Below, piece after piece: positions 1 through 7,864 of a stretch of DNA of 64,000 nt. A model generated the notes under the pieces. That model was not told the origin of the DNA. It searched no databases and saw only the letters and a list, made by a program, of their open reading frames with translations. This stretch comes from RGIG3077 sp964490175 (GTDB taxonomy: Bacteria; Bacillota; Clostridia; Oscillospirales; Ruminococcaceae): assembly GCA_964490175.1 (NCBI GenBank), contig CAZBAI010000008.1:1-64000 (forward strand). The letters run 5' to 3'. A program made the translations under genes and the position numbers. The first letter of the stretch is position 1. Each line of letters opens with the position of its first letter.

Positions 1-54
1 CTCTACTGAATGGTAAATGGAACCCACCACCTTAGAGGTGGGGGACATCTTGCC
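1..54. repeat. Stem-loop repeat, copy 1 (cut by window edge)
   Basis: The segment begins with CTCTACTGAA, continues to a CCACC-TTAGA-GGTGG hairpin (about 26-40) and ends in GGGGACATCT. It aligns over about 50 bases with the end of the larger element at 7158-7210, which shares the CTC..ACTGAA start, an AAATG, a (T/A)AGAGG loop and GGACATCT. In the larger copy the CTC..CTGAA segment is the right arm of a 12-bp hairpin, so the left arm here should lie just outside the window. The hairpins resemble the ends of IS200/IS605-type elements, but that is only inference. Confidence 0.55.
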
Positions 55-97
55 TAAGTTATAATAGATAAGTCTTGACCTTTATTAAAAGCGCAAA

Positions 98-130
98 TGC
101 CGTCGAGGTGATAAAATCACCTCGACGGCA
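98..130 (-). terminator. Terminator of the DUF1292 gene
   Basis: A perfect 15-bp inverted repeat (98-112 and 116-130) encloses a 3-nt loop. On the minus strand it is followed by TTT, GCGC and TTTT, and it lies about 60 bases beyond the stop codon of the DUF1292 gene. It reads as an intrinsic terminator, though the T tract is interrupted. Confidence 0.7.
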
Positions 131-188
131 TAAAATTTTCGGCAGAACCTGCAAAATCAAGCTCTGCCGCATCATATCAAGCAAAAAA

Positions 189-503
189 TTATTCGGTGAA
201 ATTGTATTCATCTTTATGGGCTTGCTTGAAAATTTCAAAAACCTTGTTGAGCGTTTCCTCGTCCTCAACAGGGCCGAATGTTTCCTCATCAGTGTCCTCG
301 TCGTATTCTTCAACAACAAGAATGATTACCTCGCTGTCGTTTTCGTCATCATCAACAGGGAAAAGGACAACATACTCTCTGCCCTCATACTCAACGGAAT
401 CAAGATATTCAAACTCGGCTTCTTCGCCGTTTTCATCAGTAAGAATGATGGTTTCGCCGTCTTCTTCCTGCTCTATATCGATATCGTTGTATTCGTCAGC
501 CAT
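189..503 (-). CDS. DUF1292 family small acidic protein
   Basis: This 104-residue, very acidic protein has the DUF1292 (YrzB-like) pattern: an early I-x-L-x-D-E-x-G-x-E segment, a central Y-x-x-L-D-S-V-E-Y-x-G-R-x-Y stretch, then Y-V-V-L-F-P, and a final D-E-E-T-L-N-K-V-F-E-I-F. No signal peptide or membrane segment is visible, so it should be cytoplasmic. The start ATG has AAGGAG a few bases upstream. In many Clostridia DUF1292 genes sit in the alaS-ruvX region. Here the next genes are unrelated lipoproteins. The molecular function is not known to me. Confidence 0.85.
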   Translation of the reverse strand: MADEYNDIDIEQEEDGETIILTDENGEEAEFEYLDSVEYEGREYVVLFPVDDDENDSEVIILVVEEYDEDTDEETFGPVEDEETLNKVFEIFKQAHKDEYNFTE

Positions 504-555
504 AATTACGCTCCTTATATTAAAATTTAAAATCGCAAAACTTAGAAAACCAAGC

Positions 556-598
556 CGCAGATGTCATTAAAGCCGAGCAAGGCAATAAGACATCTGCG
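556..598. repeat. Stem-loop repeat, copy 3 (short form)
   Basis: A 10-bp outer stem, CGCAGATGTC (556-565) with GACATCTGCG (589-598), encloses an inner GCC-loop-GGC hairpin. The element at 7177-7213 has the same plan: ATGTC, inner GCC/GGC hairpin, then GGACATCTGCG. It lies between the lipoprotein stop and the DUF1292 start. On the minus strand only a weak TTTT follows, so it could also act as a poor terminator for the lipoprotein gene. Confidence 0.45.
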
Positions 599-620
599 TA
601 TAGGTTAAAACTGCAAAAAC

Positions 621-1499
621 TTATTCGGCAGCAGCTTCGGGAGTGTAAACAATCGGGATAGAATTACCGTCAGCATCATAGAAAGTGATGTTGTCGATAT
701 AAATATCAGCCTGATTGGGTTGACCCCATCTCATAAGAACAATCGAGCAGCCATCTTGACCCGCTTCAAACTTGTTGGAGTCAAGAAGAATCTTGCCTGT
801 AAACTGGGTATAAACCCAATCCCAAGTCCATTCGGAAGCAGAGAACTCACCAAAGGAAACCCATCTGCTGGGGTCTTCGGTTGTCGGTGAATTACCGCCG
901 AATCCGCCGAGGAAGTTTGCGGGGCAAAGAACCTCTGTACCGTCATCGCCTGTGAATGTGCCGACAGCAACCTGGAACATATCAAACTTAAAGCTACTGA
1001 TTTTGTCAACGTTTTCTGCGCCTACCAATGCGTCAACATCAAATCCGATTTTCGGAACCTTATAGTTTCCGTCGTCATCCTGATCAAGCACCTCAACCTT
1101 GAGCATCTTCGAGCCGTTGTACTCTGCAACGGTAAGGTTTGTGCCGGAAGAATCTCCGTTACCCTTGCCGTTTTCATCAACGTCGATATTGTAAGCGGTG
1201 TAAAGGTCGCCGTCCTCAAAGGTGATGGCATTTTCGTCAGCCACCAAAACGGGCTTTTCGGGCTCTTCTTCGGGTTCTTCATCCTGACTCTCGGATTGAG
1301 CTTCAGATGATTCGGCTTCGGACTTTGAAGCCTCGGATTCCGATGATTCCGTATCGGATTCGGAAGATTCAACCTCAGATGAATCGGCAGCGGAAGATGT
1401 TGAGCTTGTGCTTGAAGATTCTTTCTCGTCATCGCTGCAAGCGGCAAATGAACCGAGCGCAATTGCTGCGGTCAATGCCAATACAAGATATTTTTTCAT
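621..1499 (-). CDS. Secreted lipoprotein with Ser/Glu linker and carbohydrate-binding-like domain
   Basis: The 292-residue product starts with a lipoprotein signal peptide (Lys-Lys, hydrophobic core, lipobox ending in A-A-C at residue 21). A low-complexity Ser/Glu/Asp linker occupies roughly residues 22-85. The remainder looks like a beta-sandwich domain with W, Y, N and G residues, including a late DIYIDNITFYDADG segment of the kind found in extracellular carbohydrate-binding modules. No catalytic motif is seen. The start ATG follows AGGAGG. A strong promoter and an inverted repeat lie upstream. It is probably an outer-surface binding protein anchored in the membrane; the ligand is unknown. 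Confidence 0.7.
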   Translation of the reverse strand: MKKYLVLALTAAIALGSFAACSDDEKESSSTSSTSSAADSSEVESSESDTESSESEASKSEAESSEAQSESQDEEPEEEPEKPVLVADENAITFEDGDLYTAYNIDVDENGKGNGDSSGTNLTVAEYNGSKMLKVEVLDQDDDGNYKVPKIGFDVDALVGAENVDKISSFKFDMFQVAVGTFTGDDGTEVLCPANFLGGFGGNSPTTEDPSRWVSFGEFSASEWTWDWVYTQFTGKILLDSNKFEAGQDGCSIVLMRWGQPNQADIYIDNITFYDADGNSIPIVYTPEAAAE

Positions 1500-1520
1500 T
1501 GTAAATTCCTCCTAAAATTT

Positions 1521-1546
1521 GTGCGCATTTCAAATCGTGTGCGCAC
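1521..1546. promoter_or_regulatory. Inverted repeat in lipoprotein leader
   Basis: GTGCGCA (1521-1527) and TGCGCAC (1540-1546) form a perfect 7-bp dyad separated by 12 bases. It lies between the predicted -10 box (1559-1564) and the ribosome binding site of the lipoprotein gene. It could be an operator or a 5' leader hairpin. Confidence 0.4.
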
Positions 1547-1558
1547 CTCGGTAAAACA

Positions 1559-1587
1559 ATTATAGCAGATTTATTTGTTTAAGTCAA
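1559..1587 (-). promoter_or_regulatory. Sigma-A-type promoter of the lipoprotein gene
   Basis: On the minus strand TTGACT (1582-1587) is followed after 17 bases by TATAAT (1559-1564), with an extended TGC just before the -10. It is about 60 bases upstream of the lipoprotein start codon. Confidence 0.7.
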
Positions 1588-1602
1588 CACCAATTTTCGG
1601 CA

Positions 1603-2619
1603 TTATTCCGTTGCGATAAAGTTAATGCCGTTTTTTGTGCAATAATCGCTTACACTGCTCGATAAAGCGCCGTGTACGCAAACGCCGTCTATAAGCACAT
1701 ATTCGCCCTCGTTTTCGGTGCTGTCGGTGTATCCTATACTCTCATCTCCAAGCGTTACGTTATCGGCAAGAAATGTAATCTCCTTTAAATTTTCGCACCC
1801 AAAAAACGCCCCGTCGCCGATTTGGGTGATATTTTCGTTAAACGTAATTTCGCTTAAAGCATAACACCTGATAAAGGCATTTGCCCCGATTGACGTCACA
1901 CTGCTCGGATATTCAACATTCGTAAGATTTTCGCATTCGTAAAACATCGTGTCGGGAATTTGCGTGATTTGCGAATTTATCGCAACGCTTTCAAGCGCCG
2001 TGCAGGAAGAAAAAATACCGACGCCGAGCGAATCGGCGTTTTCGGGAATTATCATCGTTTTCAGACTGTAACAGTCATAAAACGCATATTCGCCGATTTG
2101 CTTAACATTTTGCGGTATTTCGATATCCTGCAAATTCCAGCATTCAAAAAAAGCATAAGAGCCGATACTTTCAAGCGTTTGCGGCAAATCGATGCAAACA
2201 AGCGAATCACAGCAGGCAAAAGCGCCCTCGGAAATAATTTCCACTTTACTGCCAAGTTCTACATCGGCTAATATATAGCAATTGGCAAAGGCACCCGTTC
2301 CGATTTCCGTCACACTGTCGGGAATCGAAACAGCGTAAATCGATGAATTGTCAAAGCAATAATTTCCGATTTTCGTCACGCTCAAATCCAAAATATTTTC
2401 GGGAATTTTCGGATTTTCGACCGTGCCGTTGTATTTTGTCAGCGTAATGCCGCTTTCGTTTTCTTCAAATTCAAAATCGGTTTGACTGACTTCAACCGTT
2501 TCCGTTTGCGATTGTGATTGTGATTGCGAATTTTGCGAATCGGCGTTTTCTTTTTTGTCGCAAGATACAATATTGGCAAAAACCGCCATGACCGAAATTA
2601 CCGTTATAAGCTTTTTCAT
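1603..2619 (-). CDS. BspA-type leucine-rich-repeat lipoprotein
   Basis: This protein of about 338 residues has a lipoprotein signal (K-K, hydrophobic core, cysteine near residue 20), a short Gln/Ser-rich linker, and about ten tandem LRR_5 (BspA-like) repeats of the form I-G-x-x-A-F-x-x-C-x-x-L-x-x-I-x-I-P. Such repeats form surface binding solenoids in gut bacteria. The chosen ATG places the signal peptide at the N-terminus. An earlier in-frame ATG at 2658 would add 13 residues before it and overlaps the upstream stop codon. GGGGAG lies about 13 bases upstream, which is longer than ideal. It follows the asparagine-synthase-like gene by 35 bases and is probably the last gene of that operon. 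Confidence 0.85.
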   Translation of the reverse strand: MKKLITVISVMAVFANIVSCDKKENADSQNSQSQSQSQTETVEVSQTDFEFEENESGITLTKYNGTVENPKIPENILDLSVTKIGNYCFDNSSIYAVSIPDSVTEIGTGAFANCYILADVELGSKVEIISEGAFACCDSLVCIDLPQTLESIGSYAFFECWNLQDIEIPQNVKQIGEYAFYDCYSLKTMIIPENADSLGVGIFSSCTALESVAINSQITQIPDTMFYECENLTNVEYPSSVTSIGANAFIRCYALSEITFNENITQIGDGAFFGCENLKEITFLADNVTLGDESIGYTDSTENEGEYVLIDGVCVHGALSSSVSDYCTKNGINFIATE

Positions 2620-2654
2620 TATGTGTATTGTACTCCCCTTTTGATACGGATTTG

Positions 2655-4193
2655 TCATCTTTTCACGAAATATTCTTCATACCACACAAGGAAAGTGTAA
2701 ATAGTCCAAACCTTTCTCCAATTGTCGGAGTTGCCGTTGATATAGTCATCGAAAATAGCGTTGATTTCATCAATATTGAAGAATTTTTCAGCCATTTCGC
2801 TCTTAAATTTCGCCCTCACATCGCCGTTATATCGCTCATCGGCAAGCCAGATACGGATAGGCACAACAAATCCGAGCTTTTTTCTGAAAGCAATATCATG
2901 CGGCAAAACCTTTGCGGCGGCATTGCGGAAAGCAACCTTGTTTTGCTCTTGATCGACCTTAAATTTCGAAGGCATTCTCGAAGCAATGTCAAACACTCTC
3001 AAATCGGTAAGCGGCATTCTGATTTCAAGCCCTGCCGCCTCGCTCATCTTATCAACATTAAGGTAAATATCGCCCTCAAGCCAAATCTGTATATCCACTG
3101 CGGACATTTTTGAAAGCGGGTCAAGCCCTTTTGTATCCTCATAAATCTGTTTTGCAAGGTTTATCGGCAATATATCGGGATTATAGCTTTTTAAAATCCG
3201 CTTCTTTTCGTCCTCTTTCATGATATTGGTATTGCCGACATAAAAATCGGGCAGATTATCGCCGTATCTTTCGGCGTTGCGATACATATTATATCCGCCG
3301 AAAAATTCATCAGCACCCTCGCCGGAGTAGCACAGTTTTGTCGATTTTGCCGTTTCGATACAGCCCAAAGCGAAAGCAATCGCCGAAGCGTCGCCCAAGG
3401 GCAGTTCCATATTATACATTACATAAGGCACAATATCAAAATACGCCTGCGGTGTGATAAGGCAGCGTTTGCTTTTGCGCCCGAGCAATTCTGCGGTTTG
3501 CTTTGCCAGAAAAGATTCGTCAAATCTTTCATCGTCATATCCGCATGAATTTGCGGTTTTCACATCGGACATTGCCAGCACATATGACGAATCCACACCG
3601 CCGGAAAGAAAAGATTCGGCAGTTTCGTCCTCTGTTTTCACCTGCTTCATCATCAGCTCAACGGTTGAGTGAATTTCATCGGCCCATTGCTCAAGCGTTT
3701 TGGAATCATCGGGCTTAAACTCGGGCTTCCAATAACGGTTTATTGTATATTCGCCGTTTTTCCACACAAGGCAGCAACCCGGCATAAGTTTTTTTACGCC
3801 TTTAAAAAACGTTTTTTCGCCGGCAGGATAAGTCAAGCTTAAATAAATTTGCAGCATATCGGCATCAAGCTCTTTTTCAAAACCTTTTTGCGCCATGATA
3901 GTGCGTATCATCGTGCCGTATAAAATTTCATTATCTTTTGTAATGTAATAATAAAACGGCTTTGTGCCAAAGCGATCTCTAATGCAAATCAGCTCGTCGC
4001 TATCACTGTCATAAAGCGCAAACGCATACATTCCATGCAAATAATTCGCCATATCACAGCCCCATTTTTCGTACGCTTTTATGAGAATTTCTTTTTCGAG
4101 AACTTCTCTTTCCGCCGTTATGTCAACAGAAAGCGTTTCGCATAACTGCTCATGATTTCGGATATGACCTCTGTACTCTTTGACTGTAATCAT
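2655..4193 (-). CDS. Asparagine-synthase-like protein lacking the glutaminase nucleophile
   Basis: The protein (about 512 residues) matches class B asparagine synthetases from the second half of the amidotransferase domain onward: RGHIRN near residue 8, RDRFG at 72-76, then the ATP-pyrophosphatase domain with SGGVDSS at 197-203 and a GEGADE segment. The family's N-terminal Cys2-Gly-Ile and the following 40 or so residues are absent, and the sequence upstream in this frame does not supply them. Glutamine hydrolysis should therefore be impossible. The enzyme may use ammonia or catalyse another adenylation/amidation. The start ATG has GGGAG 9 bases upstream; an ATG at 4244 has no such site. It is the second gene of the GH13-led operon. 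Confidence 0.8.
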   Translation of the reverse strand: MITVKEYRGHIRNHEQLCETLSVDITAEREVLEKEILIKAYEKWGCDMANYLHGMYAFALYDSDSDELICIRDRFGTKPFYYYITKDNEILYGTMIRTIMAQKGFEKELDADMLQIYLSLTYPAGEKTFFKGVKKLMPGCCLVWKNGEYTINRYWKPEFKPDDSKTLEQWADEIHSTVELMMKQVKTEDETAESFLSGGVDSSYVLAMSDVKTANSCGYDDERFDESFLAKQTAELLGRKSKRCLITPQAYFDIVPYVMYNMELPLGDASAIAFALGCIETAKSTKLCYSGEGADEFFGGYNMYRNAERYGDNLPDFYVGNTNIMKEDEKKRILKSYNPDILPINLAKQIYEDTKGLDPLSKMSAVDIQIWLEGDIYLNVDKMSEAAGLEIRMPLTDLRVFDIASRMPSKFKVDQEQNKVAFRNAAAKVLPHDIAFRKKLGFVVPIRIWLADERYNGDVRAKFKSEMAEKFFNIDEINAIFDDYINGNSDNWRKVWTIYTFLVWYEEYFVKR

Positions 4194-4256
4194 TGCTTTG
4201 CTCCCTTTCGATTGTTTTAATATGTGATATGCATTTTGTTGCATATATCGGCAAAT

Positions 4257-5879
4257 TTATCTAAAGCTTTTCACCCACGTTATCAGCGACGGAATATGCG
4301 TTTGGTTGTATACATCACGCCGCATTTGCTCGGTGACAAATCCGTTTTTTTCCATTATCGCAAGAATAGCCTCCTGCAAACCTGCGATTTTGCCTTTTTC
4401 AAAAGCCTCGTCATAAGCTATATCAGGAATATTCTCGCCTGAATTTTGTTCGTTTTTATCGGATTGAGCGCCGCCATCGGTATGAGAATGTATCGTTACC
4501 GCACTATTTTCGGTTCTTAATATCGAAGAAGCTTGCGCCATATCGGAGCAAACCCAAATATCGCCCGAATTTGCCTTTACGGTAATATTCAAAACGCCGT
4601 TTTCGGCATTGACTTTTTGACCCGAAAGCAAGCCGGTATACTCGGCTGCGCCGTCCAAACACAGCGAAACGTTGCAGTCGCTGTCATCATTATTTACGGC
4701 AACAACGGCATTTTCACCGTTATAACTGCGCAAAAAAGCATATTGCCTGTTTGTCAAAAGCAATTCTTTGTAATTACCGTAGGAAAGAGCCTTTGTATTT
4801 CGGCGAATTTTGCCCAATGCGGATATCAGCCTTGTGCAAGGATTGTCATCATAAGCGGTTTTAAAATCGTTATAATCAAGGCAAGGGCGCAGCGAATCGT
4901 CGGAGCCTTGCTCTTTTTTGCCATCAATTCCGAATTCGGAGCCGTAATAAACCGACGGAATGCCCGGCAAAGTGTATTCGAGAATATGCACGGGAACATA
5001 ATGCGCTTTGTTTATAAGCTTTGTGTAAATGCGCTCAACATCGTGATTATCCGTAAAATTATAAAGCTGCATTTTGCCGTTGCCCATTTCATAAAGCCGC
5101 TTTACCGTGTGTGCGATTTCAAAATAATTGTGGTCGTTATGACCCGAATACAGCGCCTTATGCAAATGATAATCGGTAACGCTGTGGAGCATTTCATCAT
5201 TGACCCACCTGATATAATCGCCGTGGATAACCTCGCCCATGAGCCAAAAATCCGGCTTGATTTTATCGGCGATTCGGCGCAGTGCACGCATAAAGTCAAA
5301 ATCAAGAACATCGGCGGCATCAAGGCGGATGCCGTCAATATCAAATTCTTTCACCCAAAACTCAATCACACCGCATATATAGTTTATGACCTCGCCGTTG
5401 TGCTGATTCAGCTTTGCAAGAAGATTGCAGCCGCCCCAGTTTGCATATGAAAACCCATCGTTATATTCATTGTTCGATGAAAAGTTTACATCGCAGTACC
5501 AATCTTTATAGCGTGAATTTTCACGGTTTTCGATAATATCTTTAAAAGCGAAAAAGTCACGTCCGGTATGGTTGAAAACACCGTCAAGCACAACACGTAT
5601 TTCTCTTTGATGGCATTTTTTCACAAACGCTTTAAGGTCGTCATTTGTGCCGAGCCTGCAATCAAGCTTTTTATAATCGGTAGTTTCGTATCCGTGACCG
5701 ACCGATTCAAACAGCGGTCCTATATAAATCGCATTGCAGTTTAGCTTTTCGGCGTGTTCAATCCAGCAATCAAGCCGATTGAGCCTGTGGCACACATCGG
5801 AATATGTGTTTTGCTTTTGAGCGCCGCAAAGCCCTAAAGGATATATATGGTAAAACACCGCTTCATCATACCAAGCCAT
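4257..5879 (-). CDS. GH13 alpha-amylase family enzyme (cytoplasmic) with unusual C-terminal tail
   Basis: This 540-residue enzyme has all four GH13 regions: DGVFNH at 99-104, GIRLDAADV at 183-191 (nucleophile Asp187), GEV at 215-217 (acid/base Glu216) and FTDNHD at 275-280 (Asp280). It is therefore likely to cleave alpha-glucans or maltodextrins. There is no signal peptide, so it should act on imported or stored oligosaccharides, as neopullulanase- or cyclomaltodextrinase-like enzymes do. After the usual C-terminal beta domain comes a Ser/Asn/Gly-rich linker (about 450-480) and a helical tail with EAFEKGKIAGLQEAI, unusual for GH13. It is the first gene after a strong promoter, followed by the asparagine-synthase-like gene. 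Confidence 0.88.
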   Translation of the reverse strand: MAWYDEAVFYHIYPLGLCGAQKQNTYSDVCHRLNRLDCWIEHAEKLNCNAIYIGPLFESVGHGYETTDYKKLDCRLGTNDDLKAFVKKCHQREIRVVLDGVFNHTGRDFFAFKDIIENRENSRYKDWYCDVNFSSNNEYNDGFSYANWGGCNLLAKLNQHNGEVINYICGVIEFWVKEFDIDGIRLDAADVLDFDFMRALRRIADKIKPDFWLMGEVIHGDYIRWVNDEMLHSVTDYHLHKALYSGHNDHNYFEIAHTVKRLYEMGNGKMQLYNFTDNHDVERIYTKLINKAHYVPVHILEYTLPGIPSVYYGSEFGIDGKKEQGSDDSLRPCLDYNDFKTAYDDNPCTRLISALGKIRRNTKALSYGNYKELLLTNRQYAFLRSYNGENAVVAVNNDDSDCNVSLCLDGAAEYTGLLSGQKVNAENGVLNITVKANSGDIWVCSDMAQASSILRTENSAVTIHSHTDGGAQSDKNEQNSGENIPDIAYDEAFEKGKIAGLQEAILAIMEKNGFVTEQMRRDVYNQTHIPSLITWVKSFR

Positions 5880-5913
5880 CGTATCATCCCCTTAAAAAAC
5901 ATTAACATATGCT

Positions 5914-5942
5914 ATTATACATTAGAATCAAGTGAATGTCAA
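5914..5942 (-). promoter_or_regulatory. Sigma-A-type promoter of the GH13 operon
   Basis: On the minus strand TTGACA (5937-5942), a 17-base spacer and TATAAT (5914-5919) give a consensus promoter about 35 bases before the GH13 start codon. Confidence 0.8.
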
Positions 5943-5983
5943 CCGCATCAAAAGACCTAAAATCAAGCATTTAAACAAAAACA

Positions 5984-6016
5984 GGGTATGCGTTTTTTAA
6001 AAAATCGCATACACCC
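5984..6016 (-). terminator. Terminator after the DUF1294 gene
   Basis: GGGTATGCG (5984-5992) pairs with CGCATACACCC (6006-6016). On the minus strand TGTTTTTGTTT follows. It lies about 45 bases past the DUF1294 stop codon and upstream of the GH13 promoter. Confidence 0.65.
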
Positions 6017-6060
6017 ATTTTGATTTTTGCATTGTCAGACGATATGCATTTTATGTATTT

Positions 6061-6333
6061 TCAGGCAAATGCCGAAAAATAAAGCAGTGCGGCATATTCC
6101 GCAACGGTTATCAGCGGAAATCCGAGTGCAAAATACCAATGTTTGGTTTTGTGCCTAAAAATATACATTCCCAAAACGCCGCCCAAGCCGCCGCCGAGCA
6201 AAACAAACGCAAATAAATATTTTTCCTTAATGCGCCACTTGCCGCTTTGCGCCCTCTTTTTATCTATCATCATTGAAAAAAACGAAATTATGCACATTAT
6301 CAAAATAAAAATCGCAAGAATACGTTCGACCAT
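6061..6333 (-). CDS. DUF1294 family small membrane protein
   Basis: This 90-residue protein has an N-terminal membrane helix, a central K-R-A-x-x-G-x-W-R-I-x-E segment, a second glycine-rich hydrophobic stretch (FVLLGGGLGGVLGM) and the F-R-H-K-T-x-H-x-x-F motif, followed by a last helix. This is the DUF1294 pattern; its function is unknown to me. The ATG at 6333 has GAAAGG about 10 bases upstream. A TTG at 6351 would add six residues. It follows the PAP2 gene closely and is probably co-transcribed. Confidence 0.85.
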   Translation of the reverse strand: MVERILAIFILIMCIISFFSMMIDKKRAQSGKWRIKEKYLFAFVLLGGGLGGVLGMYIFRHKTKHWYFALGFPLITVAEYAALLYFSAFA

Positions 6334-6352
6334 AATCGGGTAACCTTTCAAT

Positions 6353-7018
6353 TTAACGCATCACACCGGCAGAGCGCAGATAAACCGCAAAATGAACAAA
6401 AAACACGCTTACAACAAAAGCGATTAGGCTGCTGAAAGCGCCCAGCACAAGCTCCTTTAAAGAATGCCTGCCGATTTGCAATGAAGCCCAGCACACCAAG
6501 GCAAAAACTATAATGCAGGGAATTGCGAATTTTATGCCCATAAAATACACAAGCAACACAAGCGGCCCGAAAATACTGCACGCATGACCGCTTGCACGTA
6601 TATGCAAAACCTTATTAAACACCGTTAAAATAATTATCGACAGAAAATATGTGAGAAAAATCAGCATTAAAGCGTCGCTGACATTTGCAATGATTGCATA
6701 AACCACAGCGCAGGTATATCCCAGCGCATTGAAAACAAATGCGAGATTGCGTTGCCCCTCCCTGCCTTTTTCCCGAATTTTAGGCAAAATGTACGATACA
6801 GGATATGACAAAGCCGGCAAAAGCGCAAGGAATATCATTGCAAACCAAAAGTCACAGCCCTTATATACGCTTTCTTCGTAAAAAAGGCGCAAAATCACAA
6901 GCAAAGCCGACACCATTATCGGAGGAACGGTAATTATCCGCACAAGCTTTGCCAAAATGTAAGTTATGCCTTTGCTTTCGGTTTTATCATGTGATTGTGT
7001 TGTCGCTTTTTTCTCCAT
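6353..7018 (-). CDS. PAP2 superfamily membrane phosphatase
   Basis: This 221-residue multi-pass membrane protein carries degenerate PAP2 motifs: R-A-S-G-H at about 141-145 (usually P-S-G-H, with the catalytic His) and G-R-H-S-L-K-E at about 183-189 (usual S-R-x5-H-x3-D). Family members remove phosphate from phosphatidic acid or undecaprenyl diphosphate. The neighbouring sugar-phosphate transferase uses undecaprenyl phosphate, so a lipid-carrier recycling role is attractive but inferred. The departures from consensus in the third motif make its activity uncertain. Confidence 0.75.
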   Translation of the reverse strand: MEKKATTQSHDKTESKGITYILAKLVRIITVPPIMVSALLVILRLFYEESVYKGCDFWFAMIFLALLPALSYPVSYILPKIREKGREGQRNLAFVFNALGYTCAVVYAIIANVSDALMLIFLTYFLSIIILTVFNKVLHIRASGHACSIFGPLVLLVYFMGIKFAIPCIIVFALVCWASLQIGRHSLKELVLGAFSSLIAFVVSVFFVHFAVYLRSAGVMR

Positions 7019-7060
7019 AAAAATCCCCTTTTCTTTTTTTCTTTTGTATTACATTAAAAT

Positions 7061-7215
7061 CGGAGCAAAGCGTGATAAGCTCGCTTAATCACGATGCGAC
7101 GATTGCAACCGTCGCAGGGAGCTTTTGCTCCGTAATGGTTTCAGTGGGAGATTTATACTCCCACTGAAAATCTGAAATGTCCCCCGCCGCCTAAGAGGCA
7201 TATGGACATCTGCGA
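7061..7215. repeat. Multi-stem structured repeat, copy 2 (most complete)
   Basis: Five stems can be drawn. An outer stem (CGGAGCAAAG 7061-7070 with 7122-7132) closes two hairpins, one at 7071-7093 (CGTGAT/ATCACG plus AAGC/GCTT) and one at 7096-7115 (GCGACG/CGTCGC). Then comes a perfect 12-bp hairpin (7139-7150 with 7158-7169). Last is a nested hairpin ATGTCC/GGACAT (7177-7209) around GCC/GGC. It fills the gap between the sugar transferase stop and the PAP2 start. The last part recurs at 1-54 and 556-598. It could be a non-autonomous transposon relic, a structured RNA or a processing or terminator site. Confidence 0.65.
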
Positions 7216-7220
7216 CATGG

Positions 7221-7832
7221 TTATTCTTTTTCTTTATTTATCGTACCGGTACCGCCCTCGACAACGCCTTTTTCAAAAGCAACGCTCGAAAACGTTCCGA
7301 AAAAACATTTAACATCCATTGCAAACGACAGCTTTTTGACATATTCGCCGTCAAGCCTTGCTTTTTCTTCAAGCTCAAGCTCGTCCCTGCCGCTTATCTG
7401 CGCAAGACCCGTAAGACCGGGGCGAACATCGTTTGCGCAGTATTTATCACGCAGCGCTATTAAATCAAACTGATTCCACAATGCAGGTCGTGGGCCTACA
7501 ACAGCCATTGAGCCGAGCAGGATATTGAATATCTGCGGCAGTTCGTCAAGGCTGGTTTTCCGCAAAAATTTGCCGACACGTGTTATATATTTATCGGGAT
7601 CGACAAGCAAATGCGTCGGAACGTCCTTCGGGGTATCGGCATACATTGTGCGAAATTTCAAAATGTTAAAATATGTTTTGTTTTTGCCCACACGCTTTTG
7701 CTTAAACAAAATCGGGCCTTTGCTGTCCGCCTTTATGCAAATCACAATAATCAGCATTGGCAGCGCAAGAAAAATTATGCCCAAAAGTGCGAGAATAAAA
7801 TCTATTAAACGCTTAAAAAAATTTTTATACAA
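7221..7832 (-). CDS. Bacterial sugar transferase (polyprenyl-phosphate sugar-1-phosphate transferase)
   Basis: This 203-residue protein has the PF02397 layout: an N-terminal helix (to about residue 32), a KRVGKN segment, F-x-I-L-K-F-R-T-M, a D-E-L-P-Q motif, G-S-M-A-V-V-G-P-R-P and the R-P-G-L-T-G-L motif. It should transfer a sugar-1-phosphate from a nucleotide sugar to undecaprenyl phosphate at the inner membrane face, starting a cell-surface glycan. No other glycan genes are nearby. The start is probably TTG, preceded by GGTGG at 7 bases. Confidence 0.88.
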   Translation of the reverse strand: MYKNFFKRLIDFILALLGIIFLALPMLIIVICIKADSKGPILFKQKRVGKNKTYFNILKFRTMYADTPKDVPTHLLVDPDKYITRVGKFLRKTSLDELPQIFNILLGSMAVVGPRPALWNQFDLIALRDKYCANDVRPGLTGLAQISGRDELELEEKARLDGEYVKKLSFAMDVKCFFGTFSSVAFEKGVVEGGTGTINKEKE

Positions 7833-7864
7833 GCAAAATCCACCCCATTTATTTACTGCTTATT

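Noticed and set aside
4533..5450. A 305-codon open frame on the plus strand opposite the GH13 gene
   Set aside because: It lies entirely opposite a clear GH13 catalytic domain, has no recognisable domain and no convincing ribosome binding site. It is a shadow frame.
1..7215. A CRISPR array or a complete IS200/IS605 element
   Set aside because: The repeats are few, unevenly spaced and structured, with no spacers and no cas, tnpA or tnpB genes. IS-derived ends remain only a hypothesis.
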